Assembly: GCA_028718845.1 (NCBI GenBank)
Contig: JAQULA010000057.1
Span: 1-8,913 of the forward strand
DNA from: Candidatus Omnitrophota bacterium
GTDB lineage: Bacteria > Omnitrophota > Gorgyraeia > B26-G9
Length of the DNA: 8,913 nt
Reading direction: 5' to 3'
Part shown: in pieces, positions 1 to 7,085 of the stretch
How the letters are laid out: each line of letters begins with the position of its first letter
Position numbering within the stretch: position 1 is the first letter of the stretch
Position numbers and translations under genes: made by a program
Notes under the pieces: model-generated
Database searches by the model: none
What the model saw: the letters and a program-made list of their open reading frames with translations, nothing else
Told to the model about the DNA's origin: nothing

Positions 1-56
1 CCGGCATATTCAACGAAATTAATACTTTTTTTTACCAAGGCATTATTGTTCTGCAT
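1..56 (-). CDS. N-terminal fragment of an unidentified gene downstream of clpC (possibly an MlaE-type permease)
   Basis: An open frame begins with ATG at 54-56, 37 nt after the clpC stop and in the same direction, and runs off the left edge after 18 full codons. It reads MQNNNALVKKSINFVEYA followed by a probable Gly. The ribosome binding site is weak: only a GGAA a few bases before the ATG. The short distance from clpC, the shared strand and the absence of stops support a real gene continuing the cluster. The FVEYAG string resembles the amphipathic N-terminus of MlaE-family ABC permeases (phospholipid transport between the membranes), which often carry an EY.GG-like motif just before the first membrane segment. 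That identification rests on a few residues from memory and is weak. The fragment is too short to exclude a chance frame. Confidence 0.45.
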   Translation of the reverse strand, partial: MQNNNALVKKSINFVEYA

Positions 57-93
57 AATAATTTCCGGACTTCTTTCCCGTTAGGAACGAATA

Positions 94-2535
94 TCACGCC
101 GTAAACGACAACGCTTCTTTTTCTTTGTCCGCTGAAATCTTTATCGGCTTGCGCTTATCCACCGTCCCGCCCAGGATCGCTTCCGCGAGCGGATTTTCCA
201 GATATTTCTGGATCGTCCGTTTTAACGGCCGCGCGCCGAATACCTGGTCAAATCCTTTAAGGATAAGAAAATCCTTTGCCTCCTGGTCCAGCGTCACGCT
301 AATCTCCTGTTCGCTTAACCGCTGGGTGACATCATGGATTTCGATTTCGATAATTTTATACAAATCTTCTTTGGTCAACGGACGGAAAACGATCAGATCG
401 TCCACGCGGTTTAAAAATTCCGGTTTGAAGGTTTTTTTGACCTCATCCATCAACTTGGTCTTCATCGATTGATAGGTCACCTCGTCCTCCTGGGATTTAA
501 AACCGATTGCTCCCTGCTTACGCAGAAGATCCGCCCCGATATTACTGGTCATAATCAGCACCGTATTGCGGAAGTCGACCTTTCTTCCAAAACTGTCGGT
601 CAAACGGCCTTCTTCTAAAACCTGCAATAAGAGATTAAACACGTCCGGATGCGCTTTTTCAATTTCATCCAGCAAAATCACCGAATACGGCTTGCGACGC
701 ACCTTCTCGGTTAGCTGCCCGCCTTCCTCGTAGCCGACATATCCGGGAGGAGCGCCGACCAGGCGAGACACATTGAATTTTTCCATGTATTCGGACATGT
801 CGATCTGAATGATCGAATCGGCATCGCCGAAAAGGAACTCAGCCAGGGCCTTGCCCAGCAAAGTTTTCCCGACTCCGGTCGGACCTAAGAAAATGAATGA
901 ACCGATCGGCCGTTTCGGATCTTTCAATCCGGCACGGGAACGGCGCACCGCATGGGTAATCGCGGTTATCGCTTCATTCTGTCCCACAACATGCTTGTGC
1001 AGTTCCGCTTCCATGGTCAAGAGCTTTTCGCCTTCCTTTTCCTCCAGGCGGGCTATCGGAACCCCGGTCCATTGAGAAATAATTTCGGCGATATCTTCTT
1101 CCTTTACCTCCACGCTCATTTCCATTCGGCTTTCTTTCCAACTGCGGCGTATCTTTTCCAACTGCGCCCTCGCCTCGCGTTCCTGGTCGCGGTACGAAGC
1201 GGCTTTTTCGAAATCCTGAGCCTTTACCGCGGATTCTTTTTCCTTGCGCAATTGTTCGATCTTATTTTCCATATCTTTCAAATCCGGCGGCGCGGTCATC
1301 ACCAATAAACGGGCCCGGGAACCGGCCTCATCGATAATATCCACGGCCTTGTCCGGCAGGAATCTGCCGCTGATATAACGTTCGGATAATTTCGACGCCG
1401 CGGTCAGCGCCTCGTCCGTATATTTTACCCGGTGATGCGCTTCGTATTTATCGCGCAGGCCTTTAAGGATCTCGATCGTTTCGGCAATCGACGGCGGTTC
1501 CACCATGATCGTCTGGAAACGCCGCTCCAAAGCGGCGTCCTTTTCGATATATTTGCGGTATTCATCTATCGTCGTCGCTCCGATGCATTGAATCTCTCCT
1601 CTGGCCAAGGCCGGCTTTAAAATATTCGAGGCATCGATCGCCCCTTCGGCCCCGCCGGCGCCGACAAGAGTATGCAGTTCATCGACAAAAATCATCACAT
1701 TTTCGGAGCGTTTGATTTCATCCATCACCGCTTTAATGCGCTCCTCGAACTGACCGCGATACTTGGTCCCGGCAACCATCAGCGCCAGATCCAGCACAAC
1801 CACCCGTTTATCGCGAAGCACTTCGGGCACGTTGCCGCTGACGATCTTCTGAGCCAGTCCTTCAACGATCGCGGTTTTCCCGACGCCCGCTTCTCCCAGC
1901 AATACCGGATTATTTTTAGTCCGGCGGCTTAAGATCCGGATTACCCGTTCGATCTCGGTCGCCCGGCCGATAACCGGATCCAGTTTCCCGTCTTTGGCCA
2001 GTTTATTCAGGTCGCGGCCGAACGCATCCAACGCCGGAGTTTTCGCCTTACTCGCCGGTGCCGCGGCCGCGGACTGCGGCGTGTCATATCCGGCCGGAGT
2101 AGTGCCCAACAGCTCCATGATTTCCTTGCGTACTTTGGCCAGATCAAGATCGAGGTTCAGCAACACCTGGGAAGCAACCCCCTCGTTTTCCCGTAATAAT
2201 CCCAGCAGAAGATGTTCCGTGCCGATGTAATTATGGCCGAGATTTCTCGCTTCATCCATGGCTAATTCGATAACTTTTTTCGCTTTCGGCGTGAACGGAA
2301 TATCGCCGGACGTTACCGTGCTCGGGCCGGGCTGGACCAGTTTTTCCACTTCCAGCCGGATCATATCCAGATTCAAACCGAGGTTCTGCAATACCGCGGC
2401 AGCCACTCCCTCGCCTTCTTTGATCAGACCAAGTAAAATATGTTCCGTACCGATATAATCGTGGTTAAACCTTTTTGCTTCTTCCTTGGCCAGAAGAATC
2501 ACTTTGCGCGCCCGTTCCGTAAACCGATCAAACAT
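94..2535 (-). CDS. clpC: ATP-dependent Clp protease ATP-binding subunit ClpC (AAA+ unfoldase)
   Basis: Hexameric cytoplasmic unfoldase that feeds proteins into the ClpP peptidase. The 813 residues match a full-length ClpC. Two Clp_N repeats (about 4-65 and 81-143) each carry an IGTEH motif; Glu31 and Glu107 align with the phospho-arginine-binding Glu32 and Glu106 of Bacillus subtilis ClpC. An Ala-rich linker (about 150-170) follows. AAA domain 1 has Walker A GEAGVGKT (214-221), pore loop KYRG (258-261), Walker B ending DELH (285-288) and the Arg pair 338-339. A coiled-coil middle domain with a UVR motif (about 421-465) includes Phe442, equivalent to the Phe that holds ClpC in its resting state. 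AAA domain 2 has Walker A GPTGVGKT (551-558), pore loop GYVG (598-601) and Walker B ending LLDEIE (621-626). IGF at 677-679 is the ClpP-docking tripeptide, so this is a protease partner rather than a ClpB-type disaggregase. A GGGGG-type ribosome binding site lies 8 nt before the ATG, and mcsB ends 21 nt upstream. Confidence 0.97.
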   Translation of the reverse strand: MFDRFTERARKVILLAKEEAKRFNHDYIGTEHILLGLIKEGEGVAAAVLQNLGLNLDMIRLEVEKLVQPGPSTVTSGDIPFTPKAKKVIELAMDEARNLGHNYIGTEHLLLGLLRENEGVASQVLLNLDLDLAKVRKEIMELLGTTPAGYDTPQSAAAAPASKAKTPALDAFGRDLNKLAKDGKLDPVIGRATEIERVIRILSRRTKNNPVLLGEAGVGKTAIVEGLAQKIVSGNVPEVLRDKRVVVLDLALMVAGTKYRGQFEERIKAVMDEIKRSENVMIFVDELHTLVGAGGAEGAIDASNILKPALARGEIQCIGATTIDEYRKYIEKDAALERRFQTIMVEPPSIAETIEILKGLRDKYEAHHRVKYTDEALTAASKLSERYISGRFLPDKAVDIIDEAGSRARLLVMTAPPDLKDMENKIEQLRKEKESAVKAQDFEKAASYRDQEREARAQLEKIRRSWKESRMEMSVEVKEEDIAEIISQWTGVPIARLEEKEGEKLLTMEAELHKHVVGQNEAITAITHAVRRSRAGLKDPKRPIGSFIFLGPTGVGKTLLGKALAEFLFGDADSIIQIDMSEYMEKFNVSRLVGAPPGYVGYEEGGQLTEKVRRKPYSVILLDEIEKAHPDVFNLLLQVLEEGRLTDSFGRKVDFRNTVLIMTSNIGADLLRKQGAIGFKSQEDEVTYQSMKTKLMDEVKKTFKPEFLNRVDDLIVFRPLTKEDLYKIIEIEIHDVTQRLSEQEISVTLDQEAKDFLILKGFDQVFGARPLKRTIQKYLENPLAEAILGGTVDKRKPIKISADKEKEALSFTA

Positions 2536-2556
2536 TGACTTATCCCCCTTTTATCG

Positions 2557-3606
2557 CTATTTTATTTTATCCCTGATCAACTGCGCCCGCTTCATATCCC
2601 GCTGATGCGTAGTCAGAGTCTTCTTTTCCAGTTTCTGCAGATGCGCCGGCTGGGTCAGGATAAACAGTTCATTGGCAACTTCCCGAGTCAACCCCTGCAG
2701 CAGCCCGACATCGATTCCTAAGCGCATATTGGAAAGCAATTCGATCGTTTCCGAACTGGAAATAATATGCGCATTTTTCAATATCCCGTAGGAACGCCAC
2801 ACCTGGTCTTCCAGACTGCTTTTGTTTTTCGTGGTTAAAACCTGCCGGGCGTTTTGCTCATACTCGATAACCTGGTTGATAATCCGCCGGATGTTATCGA
2901 CAATTTCGTCCTCGCTGCGTCCCAGTGAAACCTGATTGGAAATCTGAAAAAAGTTTCCGGCCGCTTCCGTGCCTTCCCCAAACAACCCGCGCACGGTCAG
3001 CCCCAGTTTTACGATCGCCTGGATCACCCGGTTGATCTGCTTGGTCAACACCAATGCCGGCAAATGCAGCATTACCGAAGCGCGCATCCCGGTACCGGTA
3101 TTGGTCGGGCACGCCGTAAGGTATCCCCACTTCCCGGAAAAAGCAAAATTTAATTTTTTCTCCAGTGACGAATCGATTTTTTCAATCTGTTCCCAGCACT
3201 CGTTAAGCGCGAACCCCGGCAACAGGACCTGAATCCGCAGATGGTCTTCTTCATTGAGCATAATCGCAAGCGTTTCATCGCCGCTGACCGCCACCGCCCG
3301 GCCCTCGTTCTTGGTGATGTGATCACGGCTGACCAGATGGCGTTCGACCAGCAGTTGTTTATCCACCGCGGAAAAGTCTTCCATGCGCATATGCAGGCCG
3401 CCCTGCTGTATCTGCTTAATGTCCTTCACCGCCGGCTCAACGATCGCGAGAGCCTGCTCCTGCTGTTCTTTATTCGCCCAGCCGGGAAATAATACTTTAT
3501 CGACATTTCTGGCCAAACGCACCCGGCTGGAAAACACGATCTCGGAATGCGGACCTGTTCCTTTCAGCCAGCCGCTCGTTTGCTTCAACAGGTCATCAAT
3601 TTTCAT
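2557..3606 (-). CDS. mcsB: Protein-arginine kinase McsB
   Basis: Phosphorylates arginine side chains of cytoplasmic proteins; in Firmicutes the mark directs them to ClpCP. The fold is that of phosphagen (creatine/arginine) kinases. The length of 349 residues is close to that of B. subtilis McsB. Visible motifs are SSRVRLARN (26-34, nucleotide binding), NEEDHLR (118-124, with catalytic Glu120), CPTNTGTGMRAS (166-177, with the conserved active-site Cys166) and RGLFGEGTEA (206-215, with catalytic Glu211). Near the C-terminus, RDMKRA (336-341) fits the RDxxRA allosteric phospho-arginine-binding motif, which separates McsB from metabolic arginine kinases. The gene therefore looks active and self-regulating. 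Its start is well supported: AAGGAGG lies 8 nt before the ATG. It sits between mcsA (70 nt gap) and clpC (21 nt gap), the usual order. Confidence 0.97.
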   Translation of the reverse strand: MKIDDLLKQTSGWLKGTGPHSEIVFSSRVRLARNVDKVLFPGWANKEQQEQALAIVEPAVKDIKQIQQGGLHMRMEDFSAVDKQLLVERHLVSRDHITKNEGRAVAVSGDETLAIMLNEEDHLRIQVLLPGFALNECWEQIEKIDSSLEKKLNFAFSGKWGYLTACPTNTGTGMRASVMLHLPALVLTKQINRVIQAIVKLGLTVRGLFGEGTEAAGNFFQISNQVSLGRSEDEIVDNIRRIINQVIEYEQNARQVLTTKNKSSLEDQVWRSYGILKNAHIISSSETIELLSNMRLGIDVGLLQGLTREVANELFILTQPAHLQKLEKKTLTTHQRDMKRAQLIRDKIK

Positions 3607-3676
3607 AGATAAATCCTCCTTAGGATACCGCTATCGACAACGCCCCCGGGGATTACTGCCATTGCCCCGAACCCGA

Positions 3677-4174
3677 TCAGAGAGATCCCTGCTCCATTTT
3701 TTTGATTTTATCTCTGATCTTTGCCGCCTCTTCAAAGGCTTCGCTCTGAATCGCTTTTTGAAGCTTAAGATATAAATCCTGCAATGCTTTCCTGGTTTCC
3801 AGTCCCTCTCCGTCGCTCGCCGGACCTTTGCCCAGATGCTGCACCGAACCATGCACTTTCTTTAACAGCGGCTCCAGGCTTTCTTTAAACGTATCATAGC
3901 ATTGACTGCAGCCCAGCCGGCCGATCTTGCGAAAATCTTCATAGGTCATTTTACAATTAGGGCATTGCAACGCGACTTTTTTTTCTTCGGATATCGGGGT
4001 CCCGAAATCAACCAGTCCGGCCAGCAGGTCCTGCAGCCCAAACGGCTGGCCCAGGCCGGCAATACCTTTTTCTTTGGCACACTGCTCACATAAATGCAAT
4101 TCGGTCATTTGGTCGTTGATTATTTCGGTCAAATGCACGCTGGCCGTTTTTTTAGCGCAAACTTGGCATTTCAT
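3677..4174 (-). CDS. mcsA: McsA: zinc-binding, UVR-motif activator of McsB
   Basis: Small zinc protein which in Firmicutes binds and activates the arginine kinase McsB and links it to ClpC. The product is 165 residues. Four CxxC pairs are present (Cys3/6, Cys29/32, Cys71/74 and Cys89/92), the full set expected for the family. A C-terminal UvrB/UvrC-type (UVR) helical-hairpin motif covers about 132-160, with the typical FEEAAKIRDKIK core. I chose the ATG at 4172-4174 over an in-frame upstream GTG (4205-4207). The ATG has an AAGGAGG site 5 nt upstream and puts the first CxxC at residues 3-6, as in known McsA proteins; the longer form would translate through that ribosome binding site. The gene follows the aminotransferase gene by 37 nt. 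In Firmicutes the preceding gene would be ctsR, which is absent here. A generic UVR-domain protein is possible, but adjacency to mcsB makes McsA the best call. Confidence 0.92.
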   Translation of the reverse strand: MKCQVCAKKTASVHLTEIINDQMTELHLCEQCAKEKGIAGLGQPFGLQDLLAGLVDFGTPISEEKKVALQCPNCKMTYEDFRKIGRLGCSQCYDTFKESLEPLLKKVHGSVQHLGKGPASDGEGLETRKALQDLYLKLQKAIQSEAFEEAAKIRDKIKKMEQGSL

Positions 4175-4179
4175 TATTT

Positions 4180-4186
4180 CCTCCTT
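4180..4186 (-). promoter_or_regulatory. Ribosome binding site that fixes the mcsA start
   Basis: The minus strand reads AAGGAGG, a complete Shine-Dalgarno match, followed by 5 nt and the ATG at 4172-4174. It favours this ATG over the in-frame GTG 33 nt upstream. Confidence 0.85.
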
Positions 4187-4211
4187 GACTGCCTTAGCCG
4201 GCAGCACTTAT

Positions 4212-5093
4212 TCAGCGCACCGAATATTTCACGCCGTCTTTACTGGTAGAGGCGTGAAACGCTTTCATAAGTTTAAGCGTCAACGTCCCCGGCTTTCCGG
4301 TACCGATAACGCGCCCATCAACCCGCACCACCGGGATAATCTCGGCGGCAGTTCCGGTCAAAAACAACTCGTCGGCGTTAAAAACTTCATGCCGCGTCAT
4401 TATTTGTTCGCGCGCCGGAATTTTCGCCGCACGCGCCAACGCCAACACCGAATCGCGGGTAACCCCGCGCAAAATTCCCATATACTGCGGCGGCGTGCAT
4501 AATTCTCCGTTTTTGACCACAAAAATATTATCCCCGGTACACTCGGTGACGAATCCCATGGAATTAAGCAAGATCGCCTCTTCCACTCCGGAATTGACCG
4601 CTTCGATCTTGGCCATAATATTATTGAGATAATTAAGCGATTTGATCTGCGGATTCAATGTTTCCGAAGGATTACGCAGCGTCGGTACCGTAATGATTTT
4701 CAACCCGTCGCGGTAAAGCTGTTCCGGGTACAATTTGATCTTATCGGCAATAATAATAACCGAGGCCTTGGGACATTTACGCGGATCCATCCCCAGGTCG
4801 CCCACGCCGCGGGTAATTACCAGCCGGATATAAGCATCTTTAAAACTATTCGCCTTCAACGTTGAGATAACCGCCTTGATCAGTTCCTGTTTTGTCAGCG
4901 GAATGGAGAGCATTATCGTATGCGCGCTTTCATATAAACGGTCGATATGCGCCTCTAATTTGAACACCAGGCAATTATACGCGCGAATGCCTTCAAACAC
5001 TCCGTCGCCGTAAAGCAGCCCGTGATCAAACACGGATATTTTCGCATCTTCTTTGTCGACTAGTTTTCCGTTAATGTATATCTTCAATGCCAT
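4212..5093 (-). CDS. ilvE: Branched-chain amino acid aminotransferase (class IV, PLP-dependent)
   Basis: Probably transfers the amino group between glutamate and the 2-keto acids of valine, leucine and isoleucine, the last step of their synthesis, in the cytoplasm. At 293 residues it fits the shorter IlvE / D-alanine-aminotransferase-like subgroup of fold type IV. Visible motifs are the N-terminal FDHGLLYGDGVFEGIRAY (22-39), whose FEGIRAY ending is typical of branched-chain enzymes; YIRLVITRG (88-96); the catalytic PLP lysine Lys151 in QIKSLNYLNN; ECTGDNIF (184-191), with Glu184 expected to contact the PLP ring nitrogen; and FLTGTAAEI (244-252), a phosphate-binding loop. AAGGAGG lies 6 nt before the ATG. 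The gene sits between lolD (48 nt gap) and mcsA (37 nt gap) with no clear functional tie to either. D-amino-acid transaminase or aminodeoxychorismate lyase are related alternatives but fit the FEGIRAY signature less well. Confidence 0.88.
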   Translation of the reverse strand: MALKIYINGKLVDKEDAKISVFDHGLLYGDGVFEGIRAYNCLVFKLEAHIDRLYESAHTIMLSIPLTKQELIKAVISTLKANSFKDAYIRLVITRGVGDLGMDPRKCPKASVIIIADKIKLYPEQLYRDGLKIITVPTLRNPSETLNPQIKSLNYLNNIMAKIEAVNSGVEEAILLNSMGFVTECTGDNIFVVKNGELCTPPQYMGILRGVTRDSVLALARAAKIPAREQIMTRHEVFNADELFLTGTAAEIIPVVRVDGRVIGTGKPGTLTLKLMKAFHASTSKDGVKYSVR

Positions 5094-5141
5094 GCCCTGC
5101 CTCCTTACCCTGACTTCAATTACTCGCCGATCCCGGACCGG

Positions 5142-5810
5142 CTATTTTTCCGCCAGGAGCCCGTCATTGATACTCAGGACCCTGGATGAAATCGCGGCTA
5201 CTCTTTCCGAATGCGTCGCGATAACTATCGTGCACGTTTTTTCCCGGTGTAACTCCGCCAATATGCCGCAGATTTTTTCTCCGGTCTTGGAATCAAGATT
5301 GCCGGTCGGTTCATCACAAAGCAGCACGCCCGGATCATTGATCAACGCCCGGGCAATCGCCACCCGCTGCTGCTCACCGCCGGATAACTCCGCCGGGTAA
5401 TGCGTTTTTCGTTTTTCCAAACCGACCTGAGACAGCAACCGCAAAGCTTTATCCTGCACCGCTGCGCGGCCATTCCCGGCAATCAGTCCGGGCAGCATTA
5501 CATTTTCCAACGCGGTAAATTCCGGCATCAAATGATAAAATTGAAACACAAACCCGATATTCCGGTTCCGCAATGACGCCCGCACCGTATCTCTTATTGT
5601 ATAAAGATTTTGCCCATTAAGCAAGACCTCTCCTTGCGTGGGGACATCCAGCCCGCCCAGGATATGCAGCAACGTCGATTTCCCGGCGCCGGAAGCACCC
5701 AGCAGCGCGATCAATTCTCCGGACTGCACATTAATGGAGATCCCCCTCAACACATGAAGTTTTGCTTTTTTTGTATTATACCACTTATGTACGCGACGGG
5801 CTTCAAGCAT
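5142..5810 (-). CDS. lolD: Lipoprotein-releasing system ATP-binding protein LolD
   Basis: ABC ATPase that powers extraction of outer-membrane lipoproteins from the inner membrane by its LolC/E-type partner. The 222 residues are a normal length. Motifs in order are Walker A GASGAGKST (38-46), the Q-loop at Gln90 within FQFYHLMPEFTALENV (89-104, a string typical of LolD), signature LSGGEQQRVAIARAL (142-156), Walker B LLCDEPTGNLD (163-173) and switch His200. The start codon overlaps the permease stop in TAATG, and a GAGGT ribosome binding site lies 7 nt upstream inside the permease gene, so the two are probably translationally coupled. MacB/FtsE-type ATPases are close relatives; pairing with a LolC/E permease settles the assignment. 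Confidence 0.94.
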   Translation of the reverse strand: MLEARRVHKWYNTKKAKLHVLRGISINVQSGELIALLGASGAGKSTLLHILGGLDVPTQGEVLLNGQNLYTIRDTVRASLRNRNIGFVFQFYHLMPEFTALENVMLPGLIAGNGRAAVQDKALRLLSQVGLEKRKTHYPAELSGGEQQRVAIARALINDPGVLLCDEPTGNLDSKTGEKICGILAELHREKTCTIVIATHSERVAAISSRVLSINDGLLAEK

Positions 5811-6994
5811 TATTCATACCTCAACGCCTCTACCGGATTCAAACGGGAAGCCTGATACGCCGGATAAAATGTCGCGCACAGACTGATCCCCAGCGCTGCG
5901 ACGACAATCCAGCCCACATCGAGCGGCTCGATCGTAACCGGCAAAGTACTGATATAATACACATCCTGCGGCAATTTAATAAATTCGTAAGTTTTTAACA
6001 GATACGCCATCAGTAACCCGCCGGCAGTCCCCAAAAGCGTGCCGACCCCACCGATACTCATCCCAACCATGGTAAAAATCAGGCGCACGCTTTTATTGGT
6101 CGCCCCAATCGCTTTCAGGATCCCGATGTCTTTGGTTTTCTCCATTACCATCATGATCAACGTACTGGCGATGTTCAATGAGGCCACCAGGACGATAAGA
6201 GTGAGAATAATAAACATAGCGGTCTTTTCCAGTTTCAACGCGTCAAAAAGATTACGGTTGAGATCCATCCAGGTACGCGTATAATACGGAAATCCCAGCT
6301 TCGCCTGGATCGCTTTTTTTACCCGCTCGGCTTTATAAGCGTCCTTTATTTTCACGCTGATACCGCTGACCATTGCCCGGTCGTCGGTCAACGCCTGGGC
6401 ATTTTTTATCGATACGAAAACCACCCCGGAGTCATAATCGTACATATCGCTGGAAAAAACCCCGCTCACCGTGTAAGTATCTCCCGCGGCAAAACCCACC
6501 GTAACCAGCCGGACCGAGTCGCCGACGTTGAGCGCCAACTGCTGCGCCAGGATCGTGCCGATAATGATCTGATTACCGTTATTGACCGACAGCGCCCCCT
6601 GTTTCACGAATTTGGCGATCCCGGTTACCCGGGGTTCTCGCTCCTGATCGATACCGCGGACAACCACGGAAACCAGCTTTTCTTTATCCATAAGCAGGGC
6701 TTGGGTATTAACAAACGGGGCAACCGCGACTACCTCCGGCACTGCCGCAATCGTTTTCATGATTTCCGGATTGGAATCCAGACCGCCGAGCTTATCGACC
6801 ACGATATGACTGCTCGTTCCGATGATCCGGTCCCGCAATTCATTATCAAAACCGGTCATCACCCCGATAACAATAATCAGGGTCGCCACTCCGGTAGCCA
6901 CGCCGACAACCGAAATCAGGCTGATGATGGAAATAAATTTTTCTTTGCGGCGCCCGAGTAAATAGCGGAGGCCGACTTTAAACTCATAGCGCAT
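5810..6994 (-). CDS. lolC: Lipoprotein-releasing ABC permease, LolC/LolE family
   Basis: Inner-membrane permease of the Lol pathway, which passes lipoproteins to a periplasmic carrier. The 394 residues have the family layout: a cytoplasmic N-terminus (FKVGLRYLLGRRKEKFISIIS, about 5-25, is characteristic), TM1 about 21-46, a large periplasmic MacB-like domain about 47-257, then TM2 about 259-284, TM3 about 305-332 and TM4 about 358-378. The segment EKTKDIGILKAIGATN (285-300) is the coupling helix that contacts LolD, and LPQDVYYISTLPV (341-353) is a conserved family stretch. Only one permease gene is present, so it could act as a homodimer (LolF-like) or have a LolE partner elsewhere; the symbol lolC is provisional. 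A modest GGTGA site lies 4 nt before the ATG, and the gene follows lysS after 91 nt. Confidence 0.93.
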   Translation of the reverse strand: MRYEFKVGLRYLLGRRKEKFISIISLISVVGVATGVATLIIVIGVMTGFDNELRDRIIGTSSHIVVDKLGGLDSNPEIMKTIAAVPEVVAVAPFVNTQALLMDKEKLVSVVVRGIDQEREPRVTGIAKFVKQGALSVNNGNQIIIGTILAQQLALNVGDSVRLVTVGFAAGDTYTVSGVFSSDMYDYDSGVVFVSIKNAQALTDDRAMVSGISVKIKDAYKAERVKKAIQAKLGFPYYTRTWMDLNRNLFDALKLEKTAMFIILTLIVLVASLNIASTLIMMVMEKTKDIGILKAIGATNKSVRLIFTMVGMSIGGVGTLLGTAGGLLMAYLLKTYEFIKLPQDVYYISTLPVTIEPLDVGWIVVAALGISLCATFYPAYQASRLNPVEALRYE

Positions 6995-7041
6995 AATTTC
7001 ACCGATAATCGCTTATCCGATAAAGCAGTTATGTCTGCCGG

Positions 7042-7075
7042 AAAAACAATCCCGCGGGCATGGAACGCCCCCGCG
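7042..7075 (-). terminator. Possible intrinsic terminator or attenuating hairpin after lysS
   Basis: Read on the minus strand, CGCGGG (7070-7075) can pair with CCCGCG (7053-7058) across an 11-nt loop; one extra C-G pair is possible with a two-base bulge. The stem is followed by GGA and then TTGTTTTT. A GC-only stem with a T-rich tail just past the lysS stop fits a rho-independent terminator. However, the stem is only 6 bp and the T run starts about 3 nt late, so partial read-through is plausible. Confidence 0.45.
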
Positions 7076-7085
7076 CAAGTAACGA

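Noticed and set aside
24..59. AT-rich hairpin (ATTATT with AATAAT) downstream of clpC as a terminator
   Set aside because: On the minus strand it is followed by an A run, not a T run, and the region is better read as the start of another gene.
125..2458. Several plus-strand open frames opposite clpC, up to 118 codons
   Set aside because: They lie fully inside the coding sequence of an unambiguous ClpC on the other strand, show no family motifs and have no ribosome binding sites.
2894..3492. Open frames in other phases of mcsB, on both strands
   Set aside because: McsB is continuous with all family motifs through this stretch; the alternatives are composition shadows.
3607..3676. 70-nt mcsA-mcsB gap containing the palindrome CCCCGGGG, considered as an operator or internal terminator
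   Set aside because: The palindrome is short, has no T run, and no matching repeat elsewhere supports an operator.
3383..3852. Open frames spanning the mcsA-mcsB gap on both strands (plus 3383-3775, minus 3631-3852)
   Set aside because: They overlap the two recognised genes extensively, and their translations look like out-of-frame Arg-, Cys- and Ser-rich sequence.
4175..4207. N-terminal extension of McsA from an upstream GTG
   Set aside because: It would translate through the AAGGAGG ribosome binding site and displace the family's CxxC from the extreme N-terminus.
4074..4502. 142-codon plus-strand open frame opposite mcsA and ilvE
   Set aside because: It is antisense to two well-supported genes, His- and Arg-rich as expected of a shadow frame, and has no recognisable domain.
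5126..5142. Hairpin (GCCG with CGGC arms) at the lolD stop as a terminator
   Set aside because: The stem is only 4 bp and no T run follows on the minus strand, so it does not look like a functional terminator.
5053..5400. 115-codon plus-strand open frame opposite ilvE and lolD
   Set aside because: It is antisense to the LolD Walker B and signature region and shows no independent coding evidence.
7013..7023. Small palindrome TTATCCGATAA upstream of the permease gene, considered as a repressor site
   Set aside because: It has 5-bp arms in AT-rich spacer sequence, no second copy of the full palindrome and no promoter hexamers nearby of good quality.
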